From: Rubrivivax sp.
GTDB lineage: Bacteria > Pseudomonadota > Gammaproteobacteria > Burkholderiales > Burkholderiaceae_C
Direction of reading: 5' to 3'
Assembly: GCA_022842595.1 (NCBI GenBank)
Contig: JALHPF010000008.1
Coordinates: 109,173-173,172 of the forward strand
DNA: 64,000 nucleotides
Part shown: positions 28,171 to 36,135 of the stretch, one piece after another
Position numbering within the stretch: the stretch's first letter is position 1
Layout of the letters: each line of letters begins with the position of its first letter
Translations under genes and position numbers: made by a program
Notes under the pieces: generated by a model
Database searches by the model: none
Told to the model about the DNA's origin: nothing
The model's input: only the letters and a program-made list of their open reading frames with translations

Positions 28171-29047
28171 CGGTGCACCTGGGCAGGCGGTTCATCGTCG
28201 CGACGCCGCGAGCTGGCGAGTTGTCGCTGCCCATTGCCTTGAACGGTCCGGGGGCTCAGGACCCCGGTGTCGCGGGGCATCGCCATTCGAGCGGCGCCGA
28301 ATCGTCGTCGGCTTCGACACGAACCCACCATGGCGCGTTCGCGCGGCTGATGCTGTCGATGACTTTCCCGTCGGCGTCTGCGAAGGTCAAGTGTCGGGGT
28401 AGACCTCTGGTTCGCCGGGAAAACCTTGGGTGGCTCTCAGGGGTCGTTTGCCCTCGATGGCGATTGGCTGCTTACGGGCAGCGCAGCTTCAAGGGCTGCT
28501 TTCCGGCCGTGAACCTGGGAAGGGGGCCGGCAAGTCCCGACCCTGGGGAGACAGCCGTTGCCCCGCACTCTTCGCCGCAAAGCTGCCTTCCCGGAATCTG
28601 AAGAGGCGCTGCTTCGAACGTCGCCGCGAATGAGGGCATGTCCAGCTTGTCGGTCATGGGGTGCAGACTTCACTTCTGCAAGATCCAGGTCTGCCCGCGG
28701 ATCTTTGTTGTCGCTCCATGCGACGGGCTCCGGTTCTCATCGGCACGTCGGCGACAGGACTTCTTTCGTCGGCTCGAAGAGTGCCCGGGTCGTCATCGAC
28801 TGAAGACCTCGGCTCTGCACATGCCCAACGGCCACTCGACCTCGCTTCAACCAGACAAGGAAATCGTGTGATTCCGATTCGTGCTTGTCTCGGAGGGGCG
28901 GTGGTCAGCATGATCGCCATCGCTGCCGTTTCGCGTTTGCAGCGCTTGCAGAACTTGATGCCGCGAAGCTGTCCAGCACCGTGCCGTGGCACTCGCTCCA
29001 TCGGAGGCGAAACCAGGGTTGTGCCATCACTGCTCAACTCAGTTCCC
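28171..29047. other. Long intergenic region without supported gene
   Basis: About 880 bp between the permease and a LysR gene. Several short frames are open on both strands, but none has a ribosome site, a recognisable domain or the codon pattern of the neighbours. A frame near 28650-28870 (CRLHFCKIQVCPRIFVV and on) has scattered Cys residues and might be a worn fragment. I cannot assign anything here. Confidence 0.4.
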
Positions 29048-29920
29048 TCAAGCCAACCCCTGCGCCAGCGCCTCGAACACCACGCGTATCCGCTTCGAGG
29101 TCCGCAGCTCGCGGTGTGTCACCAGCCAGATCGGAAACCGCACCGGCAGTAGGTCGTCGAGCACGCGGACCACGCCCGGCGTGGCGAGGGCGATTTCGTC
29201 CATCATCGCGCCGATGCCCATGCCTTGTTGCACCAGCGCCCAGTGGGCCACCGTGTGGTCCGCGTAGCAGCTGAAGTTGGCTTCGCTCAGGGGCAGGCCG
29301 TGCATGCGCAGGTAACCCAGGTACCGGCCCGAGCGATCGGAGCCCACGAAGGGCAGGTGGGTGGCGTCTTCGGCACTGCGCGGATGGCCGTTTGCTTTCA
29401 CCCAGTCTTCCGACGCGTAGAAGTGGGCCGTGGCCTCCCGAATCAGCCGGGCGATCAGTTCCGGCTGCTCGGGCTTGACGTGGCGGATGGCAATGTCCGC
29501 CTCGCGCCGCAGCAGGTCGCTCAACGCGTTGGATGGGATCACCTCGATGGCGATTCCGGGCTCCTGCTCGCGCAGCTGCCGCACCAGTGGCGGCAGCATG
29601 ATGGCGGCCACCGCGTCGGTGGCCGAGACCGAGACCACGCCGCCCACGGCCTGTGAGCGGCCGGTGGCGGCCAGCCCCAGGGCTTCGGCGGCCGCGCCCA
29701 TGGCGCGCGCGTGTTCCAGCAGGTCCAGCCCCGTGGGCGTGAGCGCCATGGCCTTGCCGACCCGCTCGAACAGGGTCACGCCCATGCGCTGTTCGATGGC
29801 GGCCACCTGGCGGCTCAGGGTGGGCTGAGTCAAGCCCAGCTTGCGAGCGGCGGCCGAGAGCGAGCCGGTTTCAGCGGTCTCCAGAAAGGCCTTGAGCTGG
29901 TTCCAGTCGAGGTTGCTCAT
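29048..29920 (-). CDS. LysR family transcriptional regulator
   Basis: 290 residues, normal family length. The N-terminal winged helix-turn-helix is clear: LKAFLETAETGSLSAAARKLGLTQPTLSRQVAAIE. The rest is a LysR substrate-binding domain with the usual FYASEDWV-like segment. It is divergent from a methyltransferase gene with only 53 bp between start codons. The classic LysR arrangement implies that it controls that gene and itself from the shared region. The effector is unknown. Confidence 0.93.
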   Translation of the reverse strand: MSNLDWNQLKAFLETAETGSLSAAARKLGLTQPTLSRQVAAIEQRMGVTLFERVGKAMALTPTGLDLLEHARAMGAAAEALGLAATGRSQAVGGVVSVSATDAVAAIMLPPLVRQLREQEPGIAIEVIPSNALSDLLRREADIAIRHVKPEQPELIARLIREATAHFYASEDWVKANGHPRSAEDATHLPFVGSDRSGRYLGYLRMHGLPLSEANFSCYADHTVAHWALVQQGMGIGAMMDEIALATPGVVRVLDDLLPVRFPIWLVTHRELRTSKRIRVVFEALAQGLA

Positions 29921-29939
29921 GCGTTTTCGTATATGTGCG

Positions 29940-29955
29940 CTGCAATTTACTGCAG
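29940..29955. promoter_or_regulatory. Candidate LysR-binding inverted repeat
   Basis: CTGCAATTTACTGCAG contains CTGCA/TGCAG arms around six bases, close to the T-N11-A form of LysR sites. It lies midway in the 53-bp space between the divergent LysR and methyltransferase starts. Position and symmetry are seen; binding is inferred. Confidence 0.45.
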
Positions 29956-29973
29956 TTCCTGTCGAGGATGCGC

Positions 29974-30720
29974 ATGAATAGCATTCCCTCGTTCGCTCAT
30001 CGATTCTTCAGGTTCCTGCCCATGCCGTCTCCCGCCATTGCTTCTCTTGCCGATCGTTCGTCGTCTTCGCGGGCGAGCGAAGCCATCGCACGCAAGGCCC
30101 GGTTCTGGGACCGTATCGCGCGAAAGTACGCGGCCGACCCGATCGCTGACATGGCGGGCTACGAAGCCACGCTGCAGCGTGTGCAGGGCCTGCTGTCGAC
30201 CGACCAGAACGTGCTGGAGATCGGCTGTGGAACCGGCAGTACCTCGCTGCGACTGGCGCCCTGCACCCGGCGCCTGCTGGCCACCGATGTGTCGGCCGGC
30301 ATGATCGCCATCGCCCGCGAGAAGCTGGCTGCCCAGCCGGTGCCGCAGTTGAGCTTTGACGTTGCCGATGCCGATGCAGCGGCAGCCGGTCAAGGCGAGT
30401 ACGACGTGGTGCTGGCCTTCAACGTGCTGCATCTGGTGACCGATCTCGACCGAACGCTGGAACTGGCGGTGCAGGCCTTGCGGCCGGGTGGCCTGCTGAT
30501 CTCCAAGACAGCCTGCATCTCCGAGATGAACCCGCTGATTCCCTTCCTTGCACTGCCCTTGATGCGAGCCATCGGCAAGGCACCCCCTGTGCTGTTCTTC
30601 GACGCCGATGCGCTGCGGTCGGCCATCGCCCGCCAGGGCATGGACATCGTGTCGGTCGAGCGACACGGCACCCGGGGCAAGGACATCCGGGTTTTCATCC
30701 TGGCCCGCAAGCCGGCCTGA
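29974..30720 (+). CDS. Class I SAM-dependent methyltransferase
   Basis: 248 residues. The Rossmann methyltransferase core has motif I VLEIGCGTGST (80-90), the acidic residue after strand 2 in LATDVSAGMIAIAREKL, VADAD-like motif II and DVVLAFNVLHLV (motif IV). The C-terminus FFDADALRSAIARQGMDIVSVERHG resembles small-molecule (UbiE/COQ5-like) methyltransferases. The start ATG at 29974 is preceded by a GAGG site six bases away; an earlier ATG at 29935 would sit inside the LysR promoter. Likely under control of the divergent LysR gene. Substrate unknown. Confidence 0.88.
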   Translation: MNSIPSFAHRFFRFLPMPSPAIASLADRSSSSRASEAIARKARFWDRIARKYAADPIADMAGYEATLQRVQGLLSTDQNVLEIGCGTGSTSLRLAPCTRRLLATDVSAGMIAIAREKLAAQPVPQLSFDVADADAAAAGQGEYDVVLAFNVLHLVTDLDRTLELAVQALRPGGLLISKTACISEMNPLIPFLALPLMRAIGKAPPVLFFDADALRSAIARQGMDIVSVERHGTRGKDIRVFILARKPA

Positions 30721-30828
30721 GTTCCCCACCTCATGCCAGACCCTGGTCTGAACCAGGGTCGGGCTTCGTTCGGCCTGCCGACTTCTCAGGCTTGCCCTTC
30801 TGCCGATCGTTTGACACCCAAGCCCCAG

Positions 30829-31662
30829 ATGCCAAGCTTCCCTGCCATGCCGAGCCTGGCTCGAGTTCCCGCCTTCGACCGCCAACGCAACACCGCCGTG
30901 ACCTTGGCCACGGCGATGCAGGCAGTACTCGCTGCCATCTTCCTCGCGCTGTGCCCGCCCGTGCAGGCGCAGTCGGTCTTGCCAGAACCGACCCACGGGC
31001 TCAGCGGCCGCATCGGCCTGGGCCTGGCGACCGTGCCCACCTACGAGGGCAGCCCGAACCGCCGTACGCTGGTCGGCCTGGAACTGACGCTCAGCTATCG
31101 CAGCCGCGACTGGGGCACCCTCGAATTCGGGCAGCGTGGGCTGATTTGGAACGCCGTCGAAGCGGGCCGATTCAGATTCGCCCTGGTCGCGCAATTCGAC
31201 CCCGGCCGCAAGGACAGGGACACATCGATACTGAACCCGACCCCTGGAGACAAGCGCCTGGCCGGCATGGGCCACGTGCAGGCCAGCACCGAGGCCGGCG
31301 TGGGGGTGGGCTACGGACCGCTTCTGGTGGTGGCGCGCCAGTCGCTGAGCGAGCGCGGGCCCAAGGGCGCGCAGGTGGACTTGACTGTCGAGATTCCGTG
31401 GTCGTTGTCCGACCGCCTCGGCCTTCGCGTTGCGCTTGGCGCGACGTGGGCCCATCGAGACTACCTGCAGACCTACTTCGGCGTGACGGCAGCCCAGGCG
31501 CAGGCAACATCATTCTCCGTGTACACGCCGAGGTCGGGGTGTCGCAAGGTCGACGCCAGTGTCGGTGTCTGCAAGTTCGGCGACCGGACCCGCACCCATC
31601 GACCAGGATGGCCTGGAACAACGCATCTCTCGGGCCATCGGCCAGGGCAAGAGCGGCATTGA
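30829..31662 (+). CDS. MipA/OmpV-like outer membrane protein, 3' end probably frameshifted
   Basis: The protein has a signal peptide (AVTLATAMQAVLAAIFLALC...VQAQ) and then beta-strand repeats: GLGLATVPTYEGSPNRRTLVG, LELTLSYRSRDWGTLEFGQRG, GLGVGYGPLLVVARQSL, LRVALGATWAHRDYLQTYFGV. This is the MipA/OmpV family, scaffolding or porin-like proteins of the outer membrane. After SFSVYTPRSG near 31540 the expected last strands, which should end in an aromatic residue, are not in this frame. The tail RTRTHRPGWPGTTHLS looks like out-of-frame reading. So the C-terminus is probably broken by a frameshift, and the protein may not insert. ATGs at 30829 and 30847 are both possible starts. Confidence 0.6.
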   Translation: MPSFPAMPSLARVPAFDRQRNTAVTLATAMQAVLAAIFLALCPPVQAQSVLPEPTHGLSGRIGLGLATVPTYEGSPNRRTLVGLELTLSYRSRDWGTLEFGQRGLIWNAVEAGRFRFALVAQFDPGRKDRDTSILNPTPGDKRLAGMGHVQASTEAGVGVGYGPLLVVARQSLSERGPKGAQVDLTVEIPWSLSDRLGLRVALGATWAHRDYLQTYFGVTAAQAQATSFSVYTPRSGCRKVDASVGVCKFGDRTRTHRPGWPGTTHLSGHRPGQERH

Positions 31663-31735
31663 GGGTCCCGCGGCCACCGGCCCACGGGGTCGAGCGCTGG
31701 TGGCGAATGCAATGCGTTGCTGCAAGCAGCAGGGC

Positions 31736-32051
31736 GGTGCAGATCCCGCTGGGCGCATGGCCGGAAGACAGCCTGCGGCTGGCCTGCGTTCCATTCGCGT
31801 TCTTCCTTCACTCGCTTGCGGGCGTGCTGTTCGGGGTGCTGGGGCCACTGCAGTTTGTGCTCGCTCTGCGCTTGCGTTTCGCGGCCTTGCACCGTCTGGC
31901 CGGGAGCGTCTTCGTGCTTTCCGGTATGGGGCTCGGGTTCTCGGTCCTGGCGCTGCTGCTGCGGGTCGGGAGCCTTTCGACCGTGCTTCTGGAGGCCGCA
32001 CGCGGTGTCTTCGGCGTGGCGATGATGGTGGCGCTTGTGCGGGGTGTGTGA
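31736..32051 (+). pseudogene. Fragment of a DUF2306-type membrane protein
   Basis: An open frame lacking a proper start reads PEDSLRLACVPFAFFLHSLAG, then LQFVLALRLRFAALHRLAGS and two further hydrophobic segments, and stops at VALVRGV. The LGPLQF and LHRLAG segments fit DUF2306 membrane proteins. The N-terminal helices and the C-terminal part that normally follows are missing. It directly follows the broken end of the MipA-like gene, so 31.5-32.05 kb looks like a patch of gene decay. Confidence 0.5.
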
Positions 32052-32057
32052 TGCGGT

Positions 32058-32999
32058 TCAAGAGGAACTGCGCAGGATCCAGGCCGGGTTGCGGTCCGCG
32101 CCCTGGTTGGGCAGGCGCGTGACAGGCCCTGCGCCACTCGCGTCACGCACGTGGATGTCGTATTCGCTGCCGATACGGCCCACGAAGGCGATGCGTTGAC
32201 CGTCGGGAGACCAAGCCGGCGAGTACGCGTCACCGTCGAACTCGAAGAAGGCAGCTGCACCACCGCCCGCGGGCAGCAGGCCGACGCGGTAGACATCGCC
32301 ATTGCGTCGCTGGAATGCGATCAGCTTGCCGTCGGGTGACCAGGTCGGAAACACATCCGCGTAGGCCCCGGCTGGCGTCAGCGGCCGTGGGTTGCTGCCG
32401 TCGGCGCTCATGACCCAGAGCTTGAAATCGCTGCCGTCCCGGTTCGATGCAAAGGCGATCTGGGAGCCGTCCGGCGACCACGCTGGCGTCACGTCCAGGC
32501 CAATGCTGCCGGGGGTGCCTGGTGTCAGGTTGCGCACATCTTCCAGCCTTCCATCGTTGAGCGTGGCAACGAAGACATCGGAGCCCGCGGGTTCATCGCG
32601 TTGGGAAACGAAGGCGACGCGGCGCCCATCGGGGGAGAACACGGCCTCGCGCTCGTAGACCCCTGCCACGTTGGAGAGCACCGTGGCCGGGCGTGCGAGC
32701 TCTGCCATCAGCATGAGCGTCGGCACCGCAAGCGGGTGGGTGCTGTGGGAGGTGTACACCAGCGCGCGGCCATCGGCCCGCGCATGTGGTCGCACGGCGT
32801 TCGTCGCCTCGGCCACGGGCTGGGCTGCAGAGCCATCGAGGGCGAAGCGCTTCAGGCTGCGGCTGCCGTCGCTCGCTTCGTTGTCGAAGACCAGGTCGAA
32901 GACGGCCTGCGGCGGCGGCGGAGCCGAGCCTTCACCACCGCCACCGCCGCAGGCGTTCAGGACCAAGGCCAGGGTGCCGGCCAGCAGGTACCTGGGCAT
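32058..32999 (-). CDS. Lipoprotein with TolB-like/PD40 beta-propeller repeats
   Basis: 313 residues from the ATG at 32999. The N-terminus is a lipoprotein signal (LLAGTLALVLNAC, Cys19 about), followed by a Gly/Pro-rich linker. The body has repeated PD40 units: AVFSPDGRRVAFVSQRD, PAWSPDGSQIAFASNRDG, PTWSPDGKLIAFQRRNG and PAWSPDGQRIAFVGRIG. These make the WD40-like propeller seen in TolB. TolB itself is a soluble periplasmic protein beside tolA/pal; here it is a lipoprotein on its own, so a different role is likely. It lies 26 bp downstream of a small lipoprotein gene in the same direction and probably in one operon. A longer upstream frame exists but would erase the lipobox. Confidence 0.8.
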   Translation of the reverse strand: MPRYLLAGTLALVLNACGGGGGEGSAPPPPQAVFDLVFDNEASDGSRSLKRFALDGSAAQPVAEATNAVRPHARADGRALVYTSHSTHPLAVPTLMLMAELARPATVLSNVAGVYEREAVFSPDGRRVAFVSQRDEPAGSDVFVATLNDGRLEDVRNLTPGTPGSIGLDVTPAWSPDGSQIAFASNRDGSDFKLWVMSADGSNPRPLTPAGAYADVFPTWSPDGKLIAFQRRNGDVYRVGLLPAGGGAAAFFEFDGDAYSPAWSPDGQRIAFVGRIGSEYDIHVRDASGAGPVTRLPNQGADRNPAWILRSSS

Positions 33000-33025
33000 G
33001 AACGCTGCTCCTGTCGTCGTTGTCG

Positions 33026-33322
33026 TCACTTGAAACCCCTTTCGCGGCCGAGAGTGATGCTCTGAAAGCTGCTGCGCAAGGCGTTCTCGACCAGCGGAAC
33101 CCTCGGACACGCCTGCGTGTCCGCCGCCGTTCCCTCTGGACGCCGTCCTGGCGTGTCAAGCCGAGCGACCACGATGCAGGCGGTCAGCATCTGCGCCACG
33201 GACATGCAGAGGTGTGCGCCGTGCCCAGGCACGACGTCGGCAGGTTTGCCCGCTCTGTCGCCGCAGGCAGCCAGCCATGCCGAAAGGAACCCCAGGGCCA
33301 GCCGCAACCTCCAATCTTTCAT
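33026..33322 (-). CDS. Small putative lipoprotein
   Basis: 98 residues from the ATG at 33322, which has a strong AAGGTGAGG site just upstream. The signal LRLALGFLSAWLAAC ends in a lipobox with Cys about residue 20. The mature part has no family that I recognise. It ends 26 bp before the TolB-like lipoprotein start, so the two are probably one operon. Divergent from an Lrp-type regulator 111 bp away, which may control it. Confidence 0.55.
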   Translation of the reverse strand: MKDWRLRLALGFLSAWLAACGDRAGKPADVVPGHGAHLCMSVAQMLTACIVVARLDTPGRRPEGTAADTQACPRVPLVENALRSSFQSITLGRERGFK

Positions 33323-33433
33323 GGTCCTCACCTTCCTGCAGTTCCAGGCAGATCCAAACTGTAGGTCGGTCGTCGCCGCGGATGTCATCGTTTCGGCCTT
33401 TGAAAATTTGGTGACGCCTCGCTAAAGTCGGCC

Positions 33434-33871
33434 ATGGACCGAACGGACCGAGAAATCCTCAGACTGCTCGCGCAGGACGGCCGCCTCAGCTACAAGGACC
33501 TGGGCGAAGCGGTGCACCTGAGCGCCAATGCCGTGGCCGAGCGCGTGCGCCGCCTGCAGGGCAACGGAGTCATCCGGCACATCCGGGCCGCGCTCGAACC
33601 GGCAGCGATGGGTCGCCGTCTCGAGGCCCAGATCGAGGTCAAGCTCAAATCCGACACGTCGGCCCTGGACTTCGAAGCCGCGCTGCGCCACATGCCGCAG
33701 GTGGTAGCCGCCACGCTGATGACGGGATCTTTCGACTACGCCTTGCGCGTGGCCTGCGAAGACCAGCAGGAGTTGATGACGCTGACGGAAACGCTGCGCC
33801 GAAATGGCGGCGTGCTGGACACCTACACGCGGCTGATCCTGCGTGACATCCAGCTGTCCGGGTGGGTCTGA
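33434..33871 (+). CDS. Lrp/AsnC family transcriptional regulator
   Basis: 145 residues, the family's usual size. Helix-turn-helix: DREILRLLAQDGRLSYKDLGEAVHLSANAVAERVRRL. The C-terminal RAM (AsnC ligand-binding) domain contains MTGSFDYALRVACEDQQEL. Such proteins form octamers and respond to amino acids or small metabolites. Divergent from the two-lipoprotein operon, a probable target. Nothing can be recognised in the 136 bp between this gene and the TetR gene. Confidence 0.92.
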   Translation: MDRTDREILRLLAQDGRLSYKDLGEAVHLSANAVAERVRRLQGNGVIRHIRAALEPAAMGRRLEAQIEVKLKSDTSALDFEAALRHMPQVVAATLMTGSFDYALRVACEDQQELMTLTETLRRNGGVLDTYTRLILRDIQLSGWV

Positions 33872-34007
33872 GTCGCCGCGGTCCATGGCCCGTGCGGTGC
33901 GCTCTCGCTCCGCCCCAATGCGGTTCGCCGCTCAGTGGTGTGCCTGTCGATCACGGTGCGTTTCAGGCACGACGCTGCACGACGACGTACAAGTGGCTCT
34001 GCGGGCG

Positions 34008-34583
34008 CTACATGCCCACTCGCAGACCCTGGAGGAGCAGCGGCCAGCTGGCCTGGAGTGATCGCGCGCCGAGCTTGGCACCGGCCAGCGCCGCTCCGTG
34101 CAGGTAGTCGACCAACAGGTCGCGCACTTGCGCCAGGACGCTGCCGTCGTTCACGGGGACGCCCATCGCCAGTTCGAACAGCGCCGCAAAGCGTTCGTGC
34201 GCAAGACTGGTTGAACCACGTGCCAATTGGCGGGTGAGCTGCGGCAGTGGCGCCACGCAGCGCAGGTACGCCTCGGCCAGCAGGTACAGCCTTTCAGAAC
34301 GATCAGGCAAGTGCACCCAGCGCTCTGGCAGCCGGTCGAGCCGCCGGAAGGCCTTGGCCACCACGGCGTCCAACAGGGCCTGCTTGCTCGGGACGTGGTG
34401 GTACAGCGCCATCGGGTCCACGCCAAGCGTGGCCGCCAGTCCGCGCATGCTGAAGTCGCCGCGGCCGGACTCCAGCGCATGGGCGGCCGCAACCACGATG
34501 CGATCGATATCGAGCACATGCGCCTCGGCTGTGGGCCTCCCCTTTCGGCGCGCGTGCGGGGGTTGCGTCAGGACGGGGGACAT
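34008..34583 (-). CDS. TetR family repressor
   Basis: 191 residues. N-terminal helix-turn-helix: DFSMRGLAATLGVDPMALYHHVPSKQALLDAVV. The C-terminal domain is of the TetR-C type found in tetracycline-repressor-like proteins. Divergent from a DHFR-like gene with 45 bp between starts and a perfect palindrome in the gap. It most likely represses both genes and lifts when an unknown ligand binds. Confidence 0.92.
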   Translation of the reverse strand: MSPVLTQPPHARRKGRPTAEAHVLDIDRIVVAAAHALESGRGDFSMRGLAATLGVDPMALYHHVPSKQALLDAVVAKAFRRLDRLPERWVHLPDRSERLYLLAEAYLRCVAPLPQLTRQLARGSTSLAHERFAALFELAMGVPVNDGSVLAQVRDLLVDYLHGAALAGAKLGARSLQASWPLLLQGLRVGM

Positions 34584-34593
34584 GTCTTATTAT

Positions 34594-34606
34594 TCTACGC
34601 CGTAGA
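34594..34606. promoter_or_regulatory. TetR operator palindrome
   Basis: TCTACG-C-CGTAGA is a perfect 13-bp palindrome. It lies between the divergent TetR and DHFR-like starts, 11 bp from the former and 23 bp from the latter, in an AT-rich spacer that also looks promoter-like. Binding by the adjacent TetR is inferred from position. Confidence 0.7.
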
Positions 34607-34628
34607 TTTAATCAAGATCCCTACTGCC

Positions 34629-35213
34629 ATGAACATCGAGCCCTTGACGAACGGGTCCGAAAGCGCCGAACTTTCGGGCCTGAAGCTGTACGTGTTTCTC
34701 GGCCTCAGTCTCGATGGCTGCATTGCCGGTGAACAAGGCGATCTGTCGTGGATGGAGGTTTGCGCCGCCGAGTCACCAGGCGACACGGGGTACGACGCGT
34801 TGATGGCCCAAGTCGACACGCTGCTGCTTGGACGGCGGACCTACGACGCCGTGATGGGCTTCGGCGCCTGGCCCTTCGTCGGCAAACGGGTGCGCGTGCT
34901 GACCCACCGTTCGCTGGAACCGCGCCACGGCGAGTGCGCCATGGGCGGCCCGCTGCGCGAGGTGCTGGCGCAACTGGCCGCCGAAGGCGCAAGGCACATC
35001 TACATCGACGGCGGCGATGTGGTGCGGCAGGCGCTGGTGCAGGATCTCGTCCACGAGATGACCTTGTCGTGGGTGCCGGTCGTCCTGGGTCGGGGGACAC
35101 GGCTGTTCGAGACCGGCCTGCCCGGCAGCGCCTGGCAGTTGGCGGGCAGCCGCCAGTTCCGCAGCGGAATGGTGCAGGCGCGGTACTGCCGTGTCCCGAG
35201 GCAAGCCTCATGA
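34629..35213 (+). CDS. Dihydrofolate reductase-like (RibD C-terminal fold) protein
   Basis: 194 residues. The DHFR/RibD-C fold is shown by KLYVFLGLSLDGCIAG at the N-terminus, LLLGRRTYDAVMGFGAWPF, and GARHIYIDGGDVVRQALVQ followed by MTLSWVPVVLGRGTRLF. These proteins bind NADPH and are often reductases of unknown substrate, commonly paired with small regulators. The start ATG at 34629 follows the operator; the longer frame runs through the TetR gene and is not coding. Predicted to be repressed by the adjacent TetR. Confidence 0.9.
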   Translation: MNIEPLTNGSESAELSGLKLYVFLGLSLDGCIAGEQGDLSWMEVCAAESPGDTGYDALMAQVDTLLLGRRTYDAVMGFGAWPFVGKRVRVLTHRSLEPRHGECAMGGPLREVLAQLAAEGARHIYIDGGDVVRQALVQDLVHEMTLSWVPVVLGRGTRLFETGLPGSAWQLAGSRQFRSGMVQARYCRVPRQAS

Positions 35214-35473
35214 ACCGCGATGGCACATGCGCTCTTTCGAGGTGACCGAAGCACACCTCGAACTTGCCGGATTCGGGTGCCTCGCGAGCCCTTGAGCGTT
35301 GGTCCTCGGGCAGCTCAAGCATGGCGACGGGCTCCGGGCACGAACAGGTTCGACCCGACCTGGGACATGCCCTGGGCGACTCGGTCGACCTGCGCAACCG
35401 GTCCGGCACACACGAAGACCGCTCGTCGCAAACGCCTGTCGATCACGGGCCGTCACTCCGAAAGTCATCCCAT

Positions 35474-35492
35474 CGATGACATCCCGTCGTCG
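35474..35492. promoter_or_regulatory. Palindrome upstream of the metallothionein-like gene
   Basis: CGATGAC-ATCCC-GTCGTCG: seven-base arms with one mismatch around ATCCC. With its flanks (CATCGA before, AGCC after) it matches a site at 38298-38316 in 25 of 26 bases, in the same orientation to the gene it precedes. It ends 20 bp before the ATG, and its 3' flank runs into the ribosome site. It could be an operator, or an RNA hairpin near the translation start. Confidence 0.55.
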
Positions 35493-35512
35493 AGCCACCC
35501 AGGAGATCCACC

Positions 35513-35686
35513 ATGAACGACGCCACGCAACCCGCCGCCTGCACCTGCACGACCTGCACGACCTGCCCGGGCGCGTCGTGCACCTGCGGCTGCCAAACGG
35601 TCGAGACCCAGGCCGCCACCCAGGCCGCCTGCGCCTGCGGCCCGCAGTGCCCATGCGGCCAGGGCTGCACCTGTCCCAAGTCCTGA
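35513..35686 (+). CDS. Metallothionein-like cysteine-rich protein
   Basis: 57 residues with 13 Cys and no His. The Cys fall in two groups: positions 10, 12, 15, 18, 23, 25, 27 (seven) and 40, 42, 46, 48, 52, 54 (six), separated by a Cys-free linker rich in Gln, Thr and Ala. C-x-C and C-x-x-C pairs dominate, as in proteins that wrap Zn, Cu or Cd in thiolate clusters. Cyanobacterial SmtA and pseudomonad MTs have His ligands and a different spacing, so this looks like another type. A clear AGGAG lies eight bases before the ATG. No signal peptide, so cytosolic. A shared palindrome sits just upstream. The metal is not known. Confidence 0.75.
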   Translation: MNDATQPAACTCTTCTTCPGASCTCGCQTVETQAATQAACACGPQCPCGQGCTCPKS

Positions 35687-36135
35687 TCCGAGCGGCGCCG
35701 CGCTCGCTCTTGCCTTCCTGGGCGGCATCCTGGATGCCGTCCTCATGGACATCACCGAAACGCCCGGCCCACGCCGACATCCAGGCCTCGCCGACGCTTC
35801 CGCGCGAGGCCGGCCTGGGCCGGGCCTTCCACTTCCTCATGGGTGGCGGAGGCGTGGCGCTCGGCTTCCCCGCCGCTCTCCCTATGGCATCGGGGTCGGC
35901 GCTGTCATGGCGCTGGGCACGGGGTCGGGTCAGCGGCCCATCCTCTGAATGTGCAGCAGAACGACCCTGCGAGGGTGTCATCCGATCGGCGATCCATCCC
36001 CTGGCGACCGTTCGGTCGACGGAATCGACAGCTCATGGACAAGACCAGCCACTCGCCCCCGCCGCCGCTTGGCGGCGGACCACCCCGGCCCTAGAGTCAG
36101 GTCGGCCATCTTCCCATCGCAGCACCGTTGCCCCC
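35687..36135. other. Intergenic region without supported gene
   Basis: About 450 bp between the metallothionein-like and LytS-like genes. Frames are open through it but have no ribosome site or domain; a hydrophobic run (ALALAFLGGILDAVLMDI) near 35700-35755 might be a remnant of a membrane gene. A CCGCCGC/GCGGCGG inverted repeat lies at about 36060-36080. The LytS promoter is presumably here. Confidence 0.35.

Noticed and set aside
35299..36135. N-terminal extension of the LytS-like kinase through the metallothionein region
   Set aside because: Composition is unlike protein and there is no start signal. The metallothionein-like gene in another frame has a good ribosome site, and the kinase's membrane segments begin at 36136.
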